Origin: Gammaproteobacteria bacterium
Lineage (GTDB): Bacteria; Pseudomonadota; Gammaproteobacteria; Ga0077536
DNA: 32,584 nucleotides
Direction of reading: 5' to 3'
Assembly (NCBI GenBank): GCA_019747795.1
Contig: JAIEQK010000069.1
Span: forward strand, 1 to 32,584
Below the pieces are notes generated by a model that did no database searches, was not told the DNA's origin, and worked only from the letters and a program-made list of their open reading frames with translations. The position numbers and the translations under genes were made by a program. Positions 15,336 to 22,244 of this stretch are shown one piece after another (the stretch's first letter is position 1; every line of letters begins with the position of its first letter).

Positions 15336-15388
15336 GTGCGGACAGTGTGCTCGAGTATTTGCTTGCAAGTAACTGATGCAGAAGGCGG

Positions 15389-16228
15389 CTAGTCGCCAGC
15401 ATCCCGGGCGCTCACATCCAGCCACGCGCCGACCACCTCGATCGTGCGGCCCTCGCCATCGCGCACCGCGCGCAACGAATCGACCACGCGCAGGTAGCTG
15501 CCGTCGCGATGCCGGACGCGATACTCCAGCACCGCGAAGCCCCGTTCCGGGCCGGCGAGCGCGAGCAGTGTCTCGCGATAGCGAGCGAGGTCGGCGGGAT
15601 GGACGAGACCGGGCCAGAAGTCCGCGTCGACGACCGCCGCGGTGCGCTCGTAGCCGGTGAGGCGGAGAAAATTCTTGCCCACGTAGCTCGGATGCAGATG
15701 ACCGCTTTCGCAGGACAGGCTGTAGAGCACGGCGGGACTGAACTCCACCCAGTACTCGAGCAGTTCATTGGCCTCGTCGAGCTCGCGCACCCGCTCGTCC
15801 AGTTCGGCGTGGATACGCTCGAGTTCGGCCCGCGCGCGGGTGTCGTCGGCCTGGCGCGCGCGCGCCTGCAGCGCTTCACGCACGGTGGCCCGCAGCGCCT
15901 CGGGCTCGGCCGGCGTCGCCACGTAGCGCGTGACGAGTCCCGACTGCAGGGCGTCCACCACACGCGCGAGGTCGGTGGGCGGCGCGGCCAGAACCACCGG
16001 CGTGGACGGCGAGTGCGCGCGAAAGTCGTTCAGCAGCGCGCGCGCATCAGGGTTCGAGAGATCCATGGCCGCAACCACGGCGCTCCATGCCGTCTGGCGC
16101 AGCCCGTCTGCTGCCTCGGTCTGGTTCGCGGCCCACTGCAGCCGCCCGAGCCGTGACAGTTCGTCCTGCGCGGCGCGCAGCGCGGACTCGGCCAGGACGT
16201 CAATGCACAGTAGCGAGGCTTGGGGCAT
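15389..16228 (-). CDS. Receiver-like plus PAS domain signalling protein without output domain
   Basis: 279 aa. Residues 1 to ~120 resemble a response-regulator receiver: hydrophobic SLLCID start, Asp in VVAAMDLSNPDARALL at the phosphoacceptor position, VVLAAPPTDLARVVDAL, then YVATPAEPEAL, where the usual Lys-Pro is Thr-Pro. The conserved Thr/Ser and Lys are therefore missing and phosphorylation-dependent signalling is doubtful. A coiled coil follows (AELERIHAELDERVRELDEANELLEY), then a PAS domain with PAC-like end (FLRLTGYERTAAVVDADFWPGLVHPADLARY, EYRVRHRDGSYLRVVDSLRAVRDGEGR). The protein stops right after PAS, with no GGDEF, EAL or kinase domain. The PilZ-like gene follows 128 bp downstream on the same strand. 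Confidence 0.8.
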   Translation of the reverse strand: MPQASLLCIDVLAESALRAAQDELSRLGRLQWAANQTEAADGLRQTAWSAVVAAMDLSNPDARALLNDFRAHSPSTPVVLAAPPTDLARVVDALQSGLVTRYVATPAEPEALRATVREALQARARQADDTRARAELERIHAELDERVRELDEANELLEYWVEFSPAVLYSLSCESGHLHPSYVGKNFLRLTGYERTAAVVDADFWPGLVHPADLARYRETLLALAGPERGFAVLEYRVRHRDGSYLRVVDSLRAVRDGEGRTIEVVGAWLDVSARDAGD

Positions 16229-16315
16229 GGTGGGGCGGACGAGCTTTCTTGCGTGGGTGCCGGATCAGCGGCCCGCCACCCGCGGGACTGTAGCCCGGAA
16301 AGCGCACGGGGCCGG

Positions 16316-16321
16316 TACTAT
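16316..16321 (+). promoter_or_regulatory. -10-like box (TACTAT) directly before the queD-like start
   Basis: TACTAT ends seven bases before the ATG at 16329, predicting an almost leaderless transcript. No Shine-Dalgarno is present before this ATG, which is consistent. No -35 is evident. Confidence 0.35.
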
Positions 16322-16328
16322 TGCACCC

Positions 16329-16685
16329 ATGGAGCTCTTCTTCCGATTTGATTTCGCCGCGGCCCGCTACCTGCCGCGTCTGCCGGACAGCCATCGTTGC
16401 AGTCGCCTGCATGGCCACACCTTCCAGGTCGAATTCGCGATCCGCGGCCAGCCAGGCGCGGACAGCGGCTGGCTGGTCGACTTCGACGAAGTGGAGGCGA
16501 GCATCGCCCAACTCAAGGGCGACCTGGACCACCACTGCTTGAATGAACTCGCCGGGCTGGAGAATCCCACGACCGAGGCGCTGGCGGCCTGGCTTTGGCG
16601 GCGACTGGTGACCTTGTATCCGGGGCTGCACCGAGTGACGGTGCAGGAGCATCCGTCACGCGGGGTGAGTTGCTTCGGGGATTGA
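16329..16685 (+). CDS. queD: QueD-like 6-carboxy-5,6,7,8-tetrahydropterin synthase with altered zinc site
   Basis: 118 aa, the usual QueD length. It aligns with E. coli QueD along its length: LPRLPDSHRCSRLHGHTF, a GWLVDFDEVEA block, LDHHCLNELAGLENPTTEALAAW and TVQEHPSRGVSCFG. The catalytic Cys (residue 24), the DHH motif and the C-terminal Glu are present. QueD converts 7,8-dihydroneopterin triphosphate to 6-carboxytetrahydropterin for 7-deazaguanine (queuosine) synthesis. The zinc in this family is held by three His, one in AAH and two in HGH; here AAH is replaced by AAARY, so the first ligand is Arg13 while His28 and His30 remain. No queC, queE or queF genes are nearby. It could be a QueD paralogue with altered activity. 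Confidence 0.82.
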   Translation: MELFFRFDFAAARYLPRLPDSHRCSRLHGHTFQVEFAIRGQPGADSGWLVDFDEVEASIAQLKGDLDHHCLNELAGLENPTTEALAAWLWRRLVTLYPGLHRVTVQEHPSRGVSCFGD

Positions 16686-16693
16686 GGCGTGCC

Positions 16694-17512
16694 TCAGGTC
16701 GGCATCGGGTGCCAGCCGGCGTCTGCCCACAGCTGGCCGCTGACGGCGGAGTTGCGGATCAGGAAGGAGATCGCGTCGGCGATTTCCTCGGGGCGGATGA
16801 GGCGCTTGATCTGCGTGGCCGGCAGCACCTGGGTCTGGATGTAGTCTTCGCCAAGCGCACGCACCATGGGTGTGTCGGTGAAGCCCGGATGCAGCACGGC
16901 GCAGCGCACGCCGTAGTAGATGGCCTCCTTCATCAAGGTCGAGGCCGCGCCCTCGAGGCCGACCTTGGTGGTCGCGTAGGAAATCTGGCCCTTGTTGCCC
17001 TGCGAGGACACCGAGCCGATGAACACGATCACGCCCTGCGTGCCTTCGTCAGGGCTCCACTGCTTGAGCCCGCGCACGAAACGGTCTTCGGCGAGCTGCG
17101 CGACCATCTCCAGCGCCCAGTACACCGGCGCCACCAGGTTGACCTCCATCACCAGGCGGAAATGCTCGATCGGATAGAGGTTGGCCTTGCCCTTTTCCTT
17201 GTTCATCTTCACGGCGAGCGCATCGCGCGTGATGCCGGCCGCGGGCACGCAGATGTTGATCGGGCCGAACTGGTGACGCATGGTCTCGAAGACTTCATGG
17301 CGAAAGGTCGCGTCGGTGGTGTCGCCGCGGAAGGCGCGCGCCACCTTGCCGCCGTGTTCGGCGTTGAGGCTGTTGGCGACCTCGACCACCGCCTCCGAGA
17401 CATCGACCAGCGCCAGACCCGACACGCCCTGCTTGTACAGTTCGGCGGCCGCGGCGCGCCCGATGCCACTCGCGGCGCCGGTGATGACCGCGACCTTACC
17501 CTTGATATCCAT
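16694..17512 (-). CDS. Short-chain dehydrogenase/reductase (SDR)
   Basis: 272 aa classical SDR. The N-terminal NAD(P)-binding motif is VAVITGAASGIGRAAAAEL; the acidic end of the second strand (LALVDVSE) suggests preference for NAD(H). VPAAGITRDA is a variant of the usual NNAG. The catalytic Ser-Tyr-Lys set is in FIGSVSSQGNKGQISYATTKVG. The C-terminal half has HPGFTDTPMVRAL and RPEEIADAISFLI. It resembles 3-oxoacyl-ACP/acetoacetyl-CoA reductase-like SDRs, but the substrate cannot be told from sequence. It is a single-gene unit with a TTGCGG-N16-TATAAT promoter upstream, convergent with the QueD-like gene (8-bp gap). Confidence 0.88.
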   Translation of the reverse strand: MDIKGKVAVITGAASGIGRAAAAELYKQGVSGLALVDVSEAVVEVANSLNAEHGGKVARAFRGDTTDATFRHEVFETMRHQFGPINICVPAAGITRDALAVKMNKEKGKANLYPIEHFRLVMEVNLVAPVYWALEMVAQLAEDRFVRGLKQWSPDEGTQGVIVFIGSVSSQGNKGQISYATTKVGLEGAASTLMKEAIYYGVRCAVLHPGFTDTPMVRALGEDYIQTQVLPATQIKRLIRPEEIADAISFLIRNSAVSGQLWADAGWHPMPT

Positions 17513-17541
17513 TGAAAAATCTCTTGTGCAACCAAAGGATC

Positions 17542-17569
17542 ATTATAGGAAGTTGATGATGCACCGCAA
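17542..17569 (-). promoter_or_regulatory. Promoter TTGCGG-N16-TATAAT upstream of the SDR gene
   Basis: On the minus strand a perfect TATAAT (17542-17547) is preceded at 16 bp by TTGCGG (17564-17569). The predicted start near 17535 leaves a leader of about 23 nt to the ATG at 17512. The surrounding bases are AT-rich for this genome. Confidence 0.6.
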
Positions 17570-17605
17570 TAACACGACCCTGCCCAAACACGCGGCAGGG
17601 CACGC

Positions 17606-18634
17606 GTGAGTCGAATGACCGGCATCGACCCTCAGCATTTGCAGGCCGCAGACTGTCCCGCGCTGCGCGCCGCCCATGCACACTCGACGCGACTGCTGAC
17701 GGCGATGGAGACGCGCTTCGCGGCACAAGCCGGGCGGCTCGAAGGCGTCGTCACCGTCGCGGTCGGCGGTTCGCTCGGGCGCCTGGAAGCAAGCGCGGAT
17801 TCGGACATCGACTGCATTGTGGTGGTGGACGATGCGGTCGAGGAGGGTGACGCGCGCGAGCTCATGCGCACCGTGCAAGCCCATCTGGCCGAGTCATCCC
17901 TGAAGCTCCCCAAGCCCGACGGCATCTACCGCGTGCCCATCGCGCCGCGAGCCTTGCTCGCACCGAGCGGGCTCGGCAGCCTCGAAGAACCACCCGCGGT
18001 GTTCGGCAAGCGCATGCAACTGCTGCTCGACGCGCGGCCGGTCTACGGTCACGCGGGATGCGTGTCGCTGCAGCGCGCGGTGCTCGACTGGTACGCGAGC
18101 GACTTCATCGCCGCGCGCGCGACGCGCGGCTGGACGCTGCTGATGAACGACCTCATGCGCTACCTGCACGCCTACGCGGGCTGGCAGCAGTTCAAGTTCG
18201 CGCGCGGCGTCGATGACAGCTGGCAACTGCGCCAGGCCAAGCTGCGCGGCAGCCGCCTGCTGACCTTCGCCGGGCTCCTGTTCCTGCTCGGCGAGAGCGA
18301 CGGCCGGGCGGACAAGCTCGAGTGGGTGGCCGCGCGCCTGGGCGCGCCGCCTCTCGCGCGCCTGGCGGAGGTCATGGCAGGCGATGACGAGGAGGCCTAC
18401 GCGCGCCTCCTCCGCGACTACGAAACGGTGTTCGCCATGCTCGCCGACCCCACCCTGCGTGCACGCCTGGTAGCGACCGGACCGGACGAGACGCGGCGTC
18501 TGGACGCGCCGCTGGACCCGACCTTCGAGCGTCTGCGCGCCGCCGGCGCGGGCATTTCCGCCGGGCTCACGCGTTTCGCGCTCAGCCGGGTCGAACGCTG
18601 GGGGCTGCGCTTCTTCGAGCGCTGGCTGCTCTGA
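17606..18634 (+). CDS. Putative nucleotidyltransferase-fold protein (Pol beta superfamily)
   Basis: 342 aa from the GTG at 17606, with AGGG five bases upstream; ATG 17615 is the alternative. The key motif is VAVGGSLGRLEASADSDIDCIVVVDD, the GGSxGR...SDxD signature of Pol-beta-type nucleotidyltransferases with both metal-binding Asp. The C-terminal ~200 residues are alpha-helical (RGWTLLMNDLMRYLHAYAG, KLRGSRLLTFAGLLFLLGE). Family relatives include GlnD-like, DUF294-like and minimal NTases; the product class (nucleotidyl transfer to protein, RNA or small molecule) cannot be told. It is divergent from the SDR gene and convergent with the LolC/E permease gene seven bases away. There is no partner antitoxin (HEPN) gene, so a MNT/HEPN module is unlikely. 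Confidence 0.75.
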   Translation: MSRMTGIDPQHLQAADCPALRAAHAHSTRLLTAMETRFAAQAGRLEGVVTVAVGGSLGRLEASADSDIDCIVVVDDAVEEGDARELMRTVQAHLAESSLKLPKPDGIYRVPIAPRALLAPSGLGSLEEPPAVFGKRMQLLLDARPVYGHAGCVSLQRAVLDWYASDFIAARATRGWTLLMNDLMRYLHAYAGWQQFKFARGVDDSWQLRQAKLRGSRLLTFAGLLFLLGESDGRADKLEWVAARLGAPPLARLAEVMAGDDEEAYARLLRDYETVFAMLADPTLRARLVATGPDETRRLDAPLDPTFERLRAAGAGISAGLTRFALSRVERWGLRFFERWLL

Positions 18635-18641
18635 GGCCCGA

Positions 18642-19889
18642 TCAGTCGAAATGTACGGCTCGCGCCGGCTCGATGGCGGCCGCGCGCAGCGCCGGGTACA
18701 CGGTCGCGAGGAGCGACAGCGCGAGGCTCGCCGAACTCACCGCGAGCAGGTCGGGCAGGCGCAGCTCCGCCGGCAGGTAGTCGAGGAAGTAGACGTCGGG
18801 ATTCAGCAGGTCGACGCCGAGCAGACCCTCGAGGAAGTTCATCACCGTCTGGCTCTCGCTCGCGCCCCAGGCGCCCAGTCCCACGCCGAGTGCCGCGCCC
18901 AGCGCACCGAGCAGCAGCCCGTTGACCAGGAACAGGCCGAGGATCTGCCCGCGGCTGGTGCCGATGGTGCGCAGGATGGCGATATCGCGAGTCTTCTCGG
19001 TGACCGTCATGATCATGTTGGCGGCGATGTTGAACGCGGCCACGGCGATGATCAGCACGAGAATCACGAACATGATGCGCTTCTGCGACTCGAGCGCGAG
19101 GAAGAAATTGCGTTCGTACTGGGTCCAGTCCACCGCGCGCAGGCCGTCGCCCAGACGCGCGGCCAGCGCGGCACTGCGTGCCGGGGCCTCGGCGGCGTCG
19201 GCGAAACGGGTGCGTACGCCGGAGATGGCCGTGCCGAAGTTGAACAGCACGCGGGCGCGGTCGATGTGGGTCAGGAGCAGGCGGCCGTCGTACTGGTGCA
19301 TGCCGGTGTGGAAGGTGCCCGCGATCGTCAGTCGCTCGTAACGCGGCGGCGCGCTGCGGCCGTCGGCCAGCCACTGCGGCACGACCAGCGTGACGGTGTC
19401 GCCGACCTTGGCCTCGAGCTTGGCCGCCAGCGTGTCGCCCAGGAGCACGCCCTGACCGGTCGGTGAGAGGGTCTCCAGCAGGCCGGGCGCCAGGTAGTGG
19501 GCGAGGTCGGTCACCTGGATCTCGCGCTGCGGGGCGATACCCTCGACCATCACGCCCGTGACCTTGCCCTTGCGCGTCAACATGCCGCTCGCGCGCAGGT
19601 AGGGCGTGGCCGCCACCAGGCCGTCCTCGCCGCGCAGACGCGCATCCAACTCGGGCCAGTCGAGGATGACGCCTTGCGCGCTGAGCAGTACGGCGTGGGA
19701 CGACATGCCGAGCACGTGGCGCACCACCTCCCGTTCGAAGCCGTTCATGACCGACAGCACGATGATCAGCGCGGCGACGCCGAGCGCGATGCCCGCCACG
19801 GACACCACGCTGACGAAGCTCGCGAAACGATTGCGACGCTTGGTCGTGACGTAGCGCAGGGCGACGAACAGCGGAAAGGGTTGGAACAC
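18642..19889 (-). CDS. lolC: LolC/LolE-family lipoprotein-releasing ABC transporter permease
   Basis: 415 aa if started at GTG 19889 (VFQPFPLFVALRYV), matching the usual LolC N-terminus; the ORF track start 57 codons upstream runs through a terminator and is unlikely. FVALRYVTTKRRNRFASFVSVVSVAGIALGVAALIIVLSVMNGF is the family N-terminal segment. A large periplasmic domain follows, then IMFVILVLIIAVAAFNIAANMIMTVTEKTRDIAILRTIG (FtsX core) and two more membrane helices before the C-terminal AIEPARAVHFD. Lol permeases with ATPase LolD extract lipoproteins from the inner membrane for transfer to LolA. No lolD is adjacent; the downstream gene is convergent. A CATAAT box (19918-19923) sits about 30 bp before the GTG. 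Confidence 0.9.
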   Translation of the reverse strand: MFQPFPLFVALRYVTTKRRNRFASFVSVVSVAGIALGVAALIIVLSVMNGFEREVVRHVLGMSSHAVLLSAQGVILDWPELDARLRGEDGLVAATPYLRASGMLTRKGKVTGVMVEGIAPQREIQVTDLAHYLAPGLLETLSPTGQGVLLGDTLAAKLEAKVGDTVTLVVPQWLADGRSAPPRYERLTIAGTFHTGMHQYDGRLLLTHIDRARVLFNFGTAISGVRTRFADAAEAPARSAALAARLGDGLRAVDWTQYERNFFLALESQKRIMFVILVLIIAVAAFNIAANMIMTVTEKTRDIAILRTIGTSRGQILGLFLVNGLLLGALGAALGVGLGAWGASESQTVMNFLEGLLGVDLLNPDVYFLDYLPAELRLPDLLAVSSASLALSLLATVYPALRAAAIEPARAVHFD

Positions 19890-19917
19890 AGGCGGGCCGG
19901 GTTGGGCGACTGCGTGG

Positions 19918-19923
19918 ATTATG
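19918..19923 (-). promoter_or_regulatory. -10-like box (CATAAT) upstream of lolC
   Basis: On the minus strand GACATAATCC gives a predicted start near 19911 and about a 22-nt leader to the GTG at 19889. It lies downstream of an intrinsic terminator, consistent with an independent promoter. The -35 is poor. Confidence 0.35.
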
Positions 19924-19944
19924 TCACGGCGCGCGACTGCGGTT

Positions 19945-19976
19945 AAAAACGAGGGGGCGTCTTTCGACGCCCCCTC
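19945..19976 (-). terminator. Rho-independent terminator (minus strand)
   Basis: GAGGGGGCGTC-GAAA-GACGCCCCCTC forms a perfect 11-bp GC-rich stem with a GAAA tetraloop, followed on the minus strand by GTTTTT. There is no T-run on the other side, so it acts on minus-strand transcripts arriving from above 19976, that is, from the GFA/DUF2237 genes or a small RNA between. Confidence 0.85.
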
Positions 19977-20045
19977 AGAAGGGTCGCACTTAGAGAGGAG
20001 TAACACCCGACCATTGGGCAGAGCCGCGTGTTGGGTGTGATTCTG
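19945..20045 (-). ncRNA. Candidate small RNA ending in the intrinsic terminator
   Basis: Between the GFA stop (20158) and the terminator no ORF is convincing. The minus strand reads a stem ACACCC...GGGTGT, then an unpaired CU-rich stretch TACTCCTCTCTAAG (Shine-Dalgarno-complementary), then the strong terminator. A stem, CU-rich linker and terminator is a common layout for trans-acting sRNAs. No clear promoter is found, so it may instead be just the 3' UTR of the DUF2237-GFA transcript. Confidence 0.3.
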
Positions 20046-20157
20046 CAGCAAGTGTGCCAATGCGCACTTAGCCGTGGATCAGTCACTTGAGCGCGGCGCC
20101 TGCCGAGGCTCTGCACCGCCGACGCACAGCGCGGCACAGCGCTGGTGCGCCGCGCGT

Positions 20158-20571
20158 TCAATCGACAGTTCGCGCGGCGAGGGTGCCGCCGTGGCGTTCC
20201 CAGTCACGGCCGTCGAACGCGTCCACCCACACGGTTTCGAGTGTCCCTGGGGCGATGCAGCGCAGGTTGACGCTGTAGCCATCGGGGTTGGAGCGTGGGA
20301 CGTAGAACGGCTTGACGCCGCAGTGGCGGCAGAACGTATGCCGAGCGGTGCCGGTGTTGAACGTGTAGGTGACCAGCGCCTCGGCCCCGCGGAGAAGCGT
20401 GAAGCGCCGTGCGGCCACCAGCCAGTGCAGGTAGCCGGCCTTGCGACAGATGGAACAATTGCAGTCTTCGACGCGAATCTCGCTCGGCCCGAGCACTTGG
20501 AACTGCACGGCGCCGCAGTGGCAGGCACCGAGGTGCGGGCGCAGGTCAGCGCCTGGCCGCGCCTCAGGCAT
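20158..20571 (-). CDS. GFA family (CENP-V/GFA domain) zinc protein
   Basis: 137 aa. It has the three zinc-binding blocks of the glutathione-dependent formaldehyde-activating enzyme family: CHCGAVQFQV, CNCSICRKAGYLHWLV and FCRHCGVKPFYVPRSNPDGYSVNLRCI. The founding Gfa of Paracoccus was reported to promote S-hydroxymethylglutathione formation, but most members have no proven activity. Its ATG overlaps the stop of the upstream DUF2237 gene by eight bases, so the two are translationally coupled. No formaldehyde dehydrogenase gene is nearby. A strong terminator lies about 180 bp downstream. Confidence 0.9.
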   Translation of the reverse strand: MPEARPGADLRPHLGACHCGAVQFQVLGPSEIRVEDCNCSICRKAGYLHWLVAARRFTLLRGAEALVTYTFNTGTARHTFCRHCGVKPFYVPRSNPDGYSVNLRCIAPGTLETVWVDAFDGRDWERHGGTLAARTVD

Positions 20572-20935
20572 CGCGGATCGCGCAGCGCTCCAGCACTTCC
20601 AGCGGCACCATGCCGAGCACCGAGCGGTGCGTCGCGCCCAGGTGCACGCGGGCGATGATGCCGGCCTCGAAGGCCTCTATCCAACGCGAAAGACACACGC
20701 ACCAGCGATCGCCGGGAAGCAGGCCGGGAAAACCGATCTCGAGCCGCGGCGCGATGAGGTCGTTGCCGCGCGCGCGAGAGAACAGCAGGAACTCCTCGCT
20801 CATCTCCACGCAGATGGTGTGCTCGCCCAGGTCCTCACCGGAGGTGTTGCAGCAGCCGTCGCGATAGTAGCCGGTGAGCGGATCGCGCGAGCAGGTCTCG
20901 AGCGGCTGACCGAGGACGTTGAGGCTGGGGTGCAT
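20564..20935 (-). CDS. DUF2237 family protein
   Basis: 123 aa from the ATG at 20935 (MHPSLNVLGQPLETCSRDPLTG); the upstream extension in the ORF track is Arg/Ala-rich and overlaps the divergent promoter. It matches DUF2237 throughout: GYYRDGCCNTSGEDLGEHTICVEM, FLLFSRARGNDL, GFPGLLPGDRWCVCLSRW, EAGIIARVHLGATH. The conserved Cys residues are kept. The family is widespread and uncharacterised; metal or redox chemistry is a guess from the cysteines. It is first gene of a two-gene unit with the GFA protein and divergent from the TlpA-like gene. Confidence 0.88.
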   Translation of the reverse strand: MHPSLNVLGQPLETCSRDPLTGYYRDGCCNTSGEDLGEHTICVEMSEEFLLFSRARGNDLIAPRLEIGFPGLLPGDRWCVCLSRWIEAFEAGIIARVHLGATHRSVLGMVPLEVLERCAIRDA

Positions 20936-20991
20936 GGGGACACTCGTGGCGGGGAAGGGCGCGCGGCGCGCGGGCCGGCGCGGGCCAATGG

Positions 20992-20997
20992 TAGACT
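20992..20997 (+). promoter_or_regulatory. -10-like box (TAGACT) upstream of the TlpA-like gene
   Basis: TAGACT would start transcription near 21004, giving about a 38-nt leader to the ATG at 21042. It is the same hexamer as before sohB and the HDAC-fold gene. Confidence 0.35.
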
Positions 20998-21041
20998 TCG
21001 ACGCACGCGAGCGGCAAGCGAGCCGCGCAGCCGCGACCATC

Positions 21042-21590
21042 ATGAGCACAGCCCGCACCCATCGCTCGCTCCTCACTTTCTGGCTTGCGCTCATGTGGCT
21101 CGCCTGTTCCGCGTGGGCGGCGCCGAGCCAGGCGCCTGACTGGATGCTGACGCGGAGCGACAGTCAACCGCTGAGCTTCCAGGAGGACGCACGCGGCCGC
21201 CACGCGGTGCTGTTCTTCTGGACGACCTGGTGCCCGCACTGCGCGCGGGCCCTGCCGCACATGGAAGCGCTGCAGCGCGAGTTCGCGCCGCGCGGCGTGC
21301 GTTTCTACGCGCTCGACATCTGGGAAGACGGCGACGCGGTCGCCTATTTCCACGCGCACGGCTACCATCTGCCCTTGTTCCTGGCGGCTGACCTGGTGGC
21401 GGAGGATTACGGCATCGAGGGCACGCCGGGCATCGTCGTGGTGGATCCCGCGGGCCGGCTCGTCGACCTCGCCCTCGATGGTCTGCCCCCGGCTCGCATG
21501 GCGGAGAAGCTGCGCGCTTACCTCGCGCAACACGTGCCGCCCGCGACGGTCGAAACTTCGTCCCCGCCGCCGCCCGGCGGCACGCACTGA
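21042..21590 (+). CDS. TlpA/ResA-like exported thioredoxin-fold protein
   Basis: 182 aa starting at ATG 21042 (MSTARTHRSLLTFW). The N-terminal signal peptide SLLTFWLALMWLACSAWA is followed by a thioredoxin fold: VLFFWTTWCPHCARALPHMEALQREF with the CPHC redox pair, VRFYALDIWEDGDAVAYF, a GIEGTPGIVVVDPAGR cis-proline region, and a Pro-rich tail. Periplasmic thioredoxins of this type reduce or oxidise disulphides in cytochrome c maturation and envelope repair; the specific partner is unknown. CPHC also occurs in DsbA, but the TlpA-like layout and length fit better. msrA follows after 15 bases with its own GGAGAAG, so the pair probably acts together in envelope thiol/methionine repair, though MsrA has no signal. 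Confidence 0.88.
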   Translation: MSTARTHRSLLTFWLALMWLACSAWAAPSQAPDWMLTRSDSQPLSFQEDARGRHAVLFFWTTWCPHCARALPHMEALQREFAPRGVRFYALDIWEDGDAVAYFHAHGYHLPLFLAADLVAEDYGIEGTPGIVVVDPAGRLVDLALDGLPPARMAEKLRAYLAQHVPPATVETSSPPPPGGTH

Positions 21591-21605
21591 ACTGGAGAAG
21601 CAAGC

Positions 21606-22244
21606 ATGATGTTCGGACGACGCAAGGCAATGAACCTGCCGGCCCCGCACGAGGCGCTGCCGGGACGCGCGGCGACCATGCCGGTGCCCGAGCGCCATTT
21701 CGTGCTCGGCACGCCGCTGGTCGGCCCGTTTCCCGCGGGCTGCGAAGTGGCGTATTTCGGTCTCGGCTGTTTCTGGGGCGCGGAGAAGCGCTTCTGGAAC
21801 ACCCCCGGGGTCTACACCACCGCGGTCGGCTACGCGGGCGGCATCACGCCCAACCCGACCTACCACGAGGTCTGCACCGGCATGACCGGGCACAACGAAG
21901 TGGTGATGGTGGTGTTCGACACCGCCAAGACCGACTTCGGCTCGCTGCTCAAGGTGTTCTGGGAGTCCCACGACCCGACCCAGGGCATGCGCCAGGGCAA
22001 CGACCTCGGCACGCAGTATCGCTCGGGCGTGTACTGCACGAGCGAGGCCCAGGCCCAGCATGCGCAGGCCTCGCTGGAGCGCTACCAGAGCGCCTTGGCC
22101 GGCGCGGGCTACGGTCCCATCACCACCGAGGTGCTGGCCGCCCCGGCGTTCTACTACGCCGAGGAATATCACCAGCAGTACCTGGCCAAGAACCCCGATG
22201 GCTACTGTGGCCTCGGCGGCACGGGCGTGCGCTGCTCGAACTAG
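21606..22244 (+). CDS. msrA: Peptide methionine-(S)-sulfoxide reductase MsrA
   Basis: 212 aa with ACTGGAGAAGCAAGC before ATGATG, a good Shine-Dalgarno. The catalytic motif [14 protein letters not shown] has the nucleophilic Cys (residue 55); [48 protein letters not shown] and [13 protein letters not shown] are standard MsrA blocks. The tail [12 protein letters not shown] has the two resolving cysteines, as in E. coli-type MsrA (length also matches). It reduces the S-epimer of methionine sulfoxide in proteins. No signal peptide, so cytoplasmic. Its TAG stop lies in the palindrome CTAG, which also gives the stop of the convergent molybdenum hydroxylase gene. Confidence 0.96.
   Translation: MMFGRRKAMNLPAPHEALPGRAATMPVPERHFVLGTPLVGPFPAGCEVAYFGLGCFWGAEKRFWNTPGVYTTAVGYAGGITPNPTYHEVCTGMTGHNEVVMVVFDTAKTDFGSLLKVFWESHDPTQGMRQGNDLGTQYRSGVYCTSEAQAQHAQASLERYQSALAGAGYGPITTEVLAAPAFYYAEEYHQQYLAKNPDGYCGLGGTGVRCSN

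Noticed and set aside
17606-18634. MNT/HEPN-type toxin-antitoxin reading of the nucleotidyltransferase gene
   Set aside because: The protein is much longer than minimal MNT antitoxins and no HEPN gene is adjacent.
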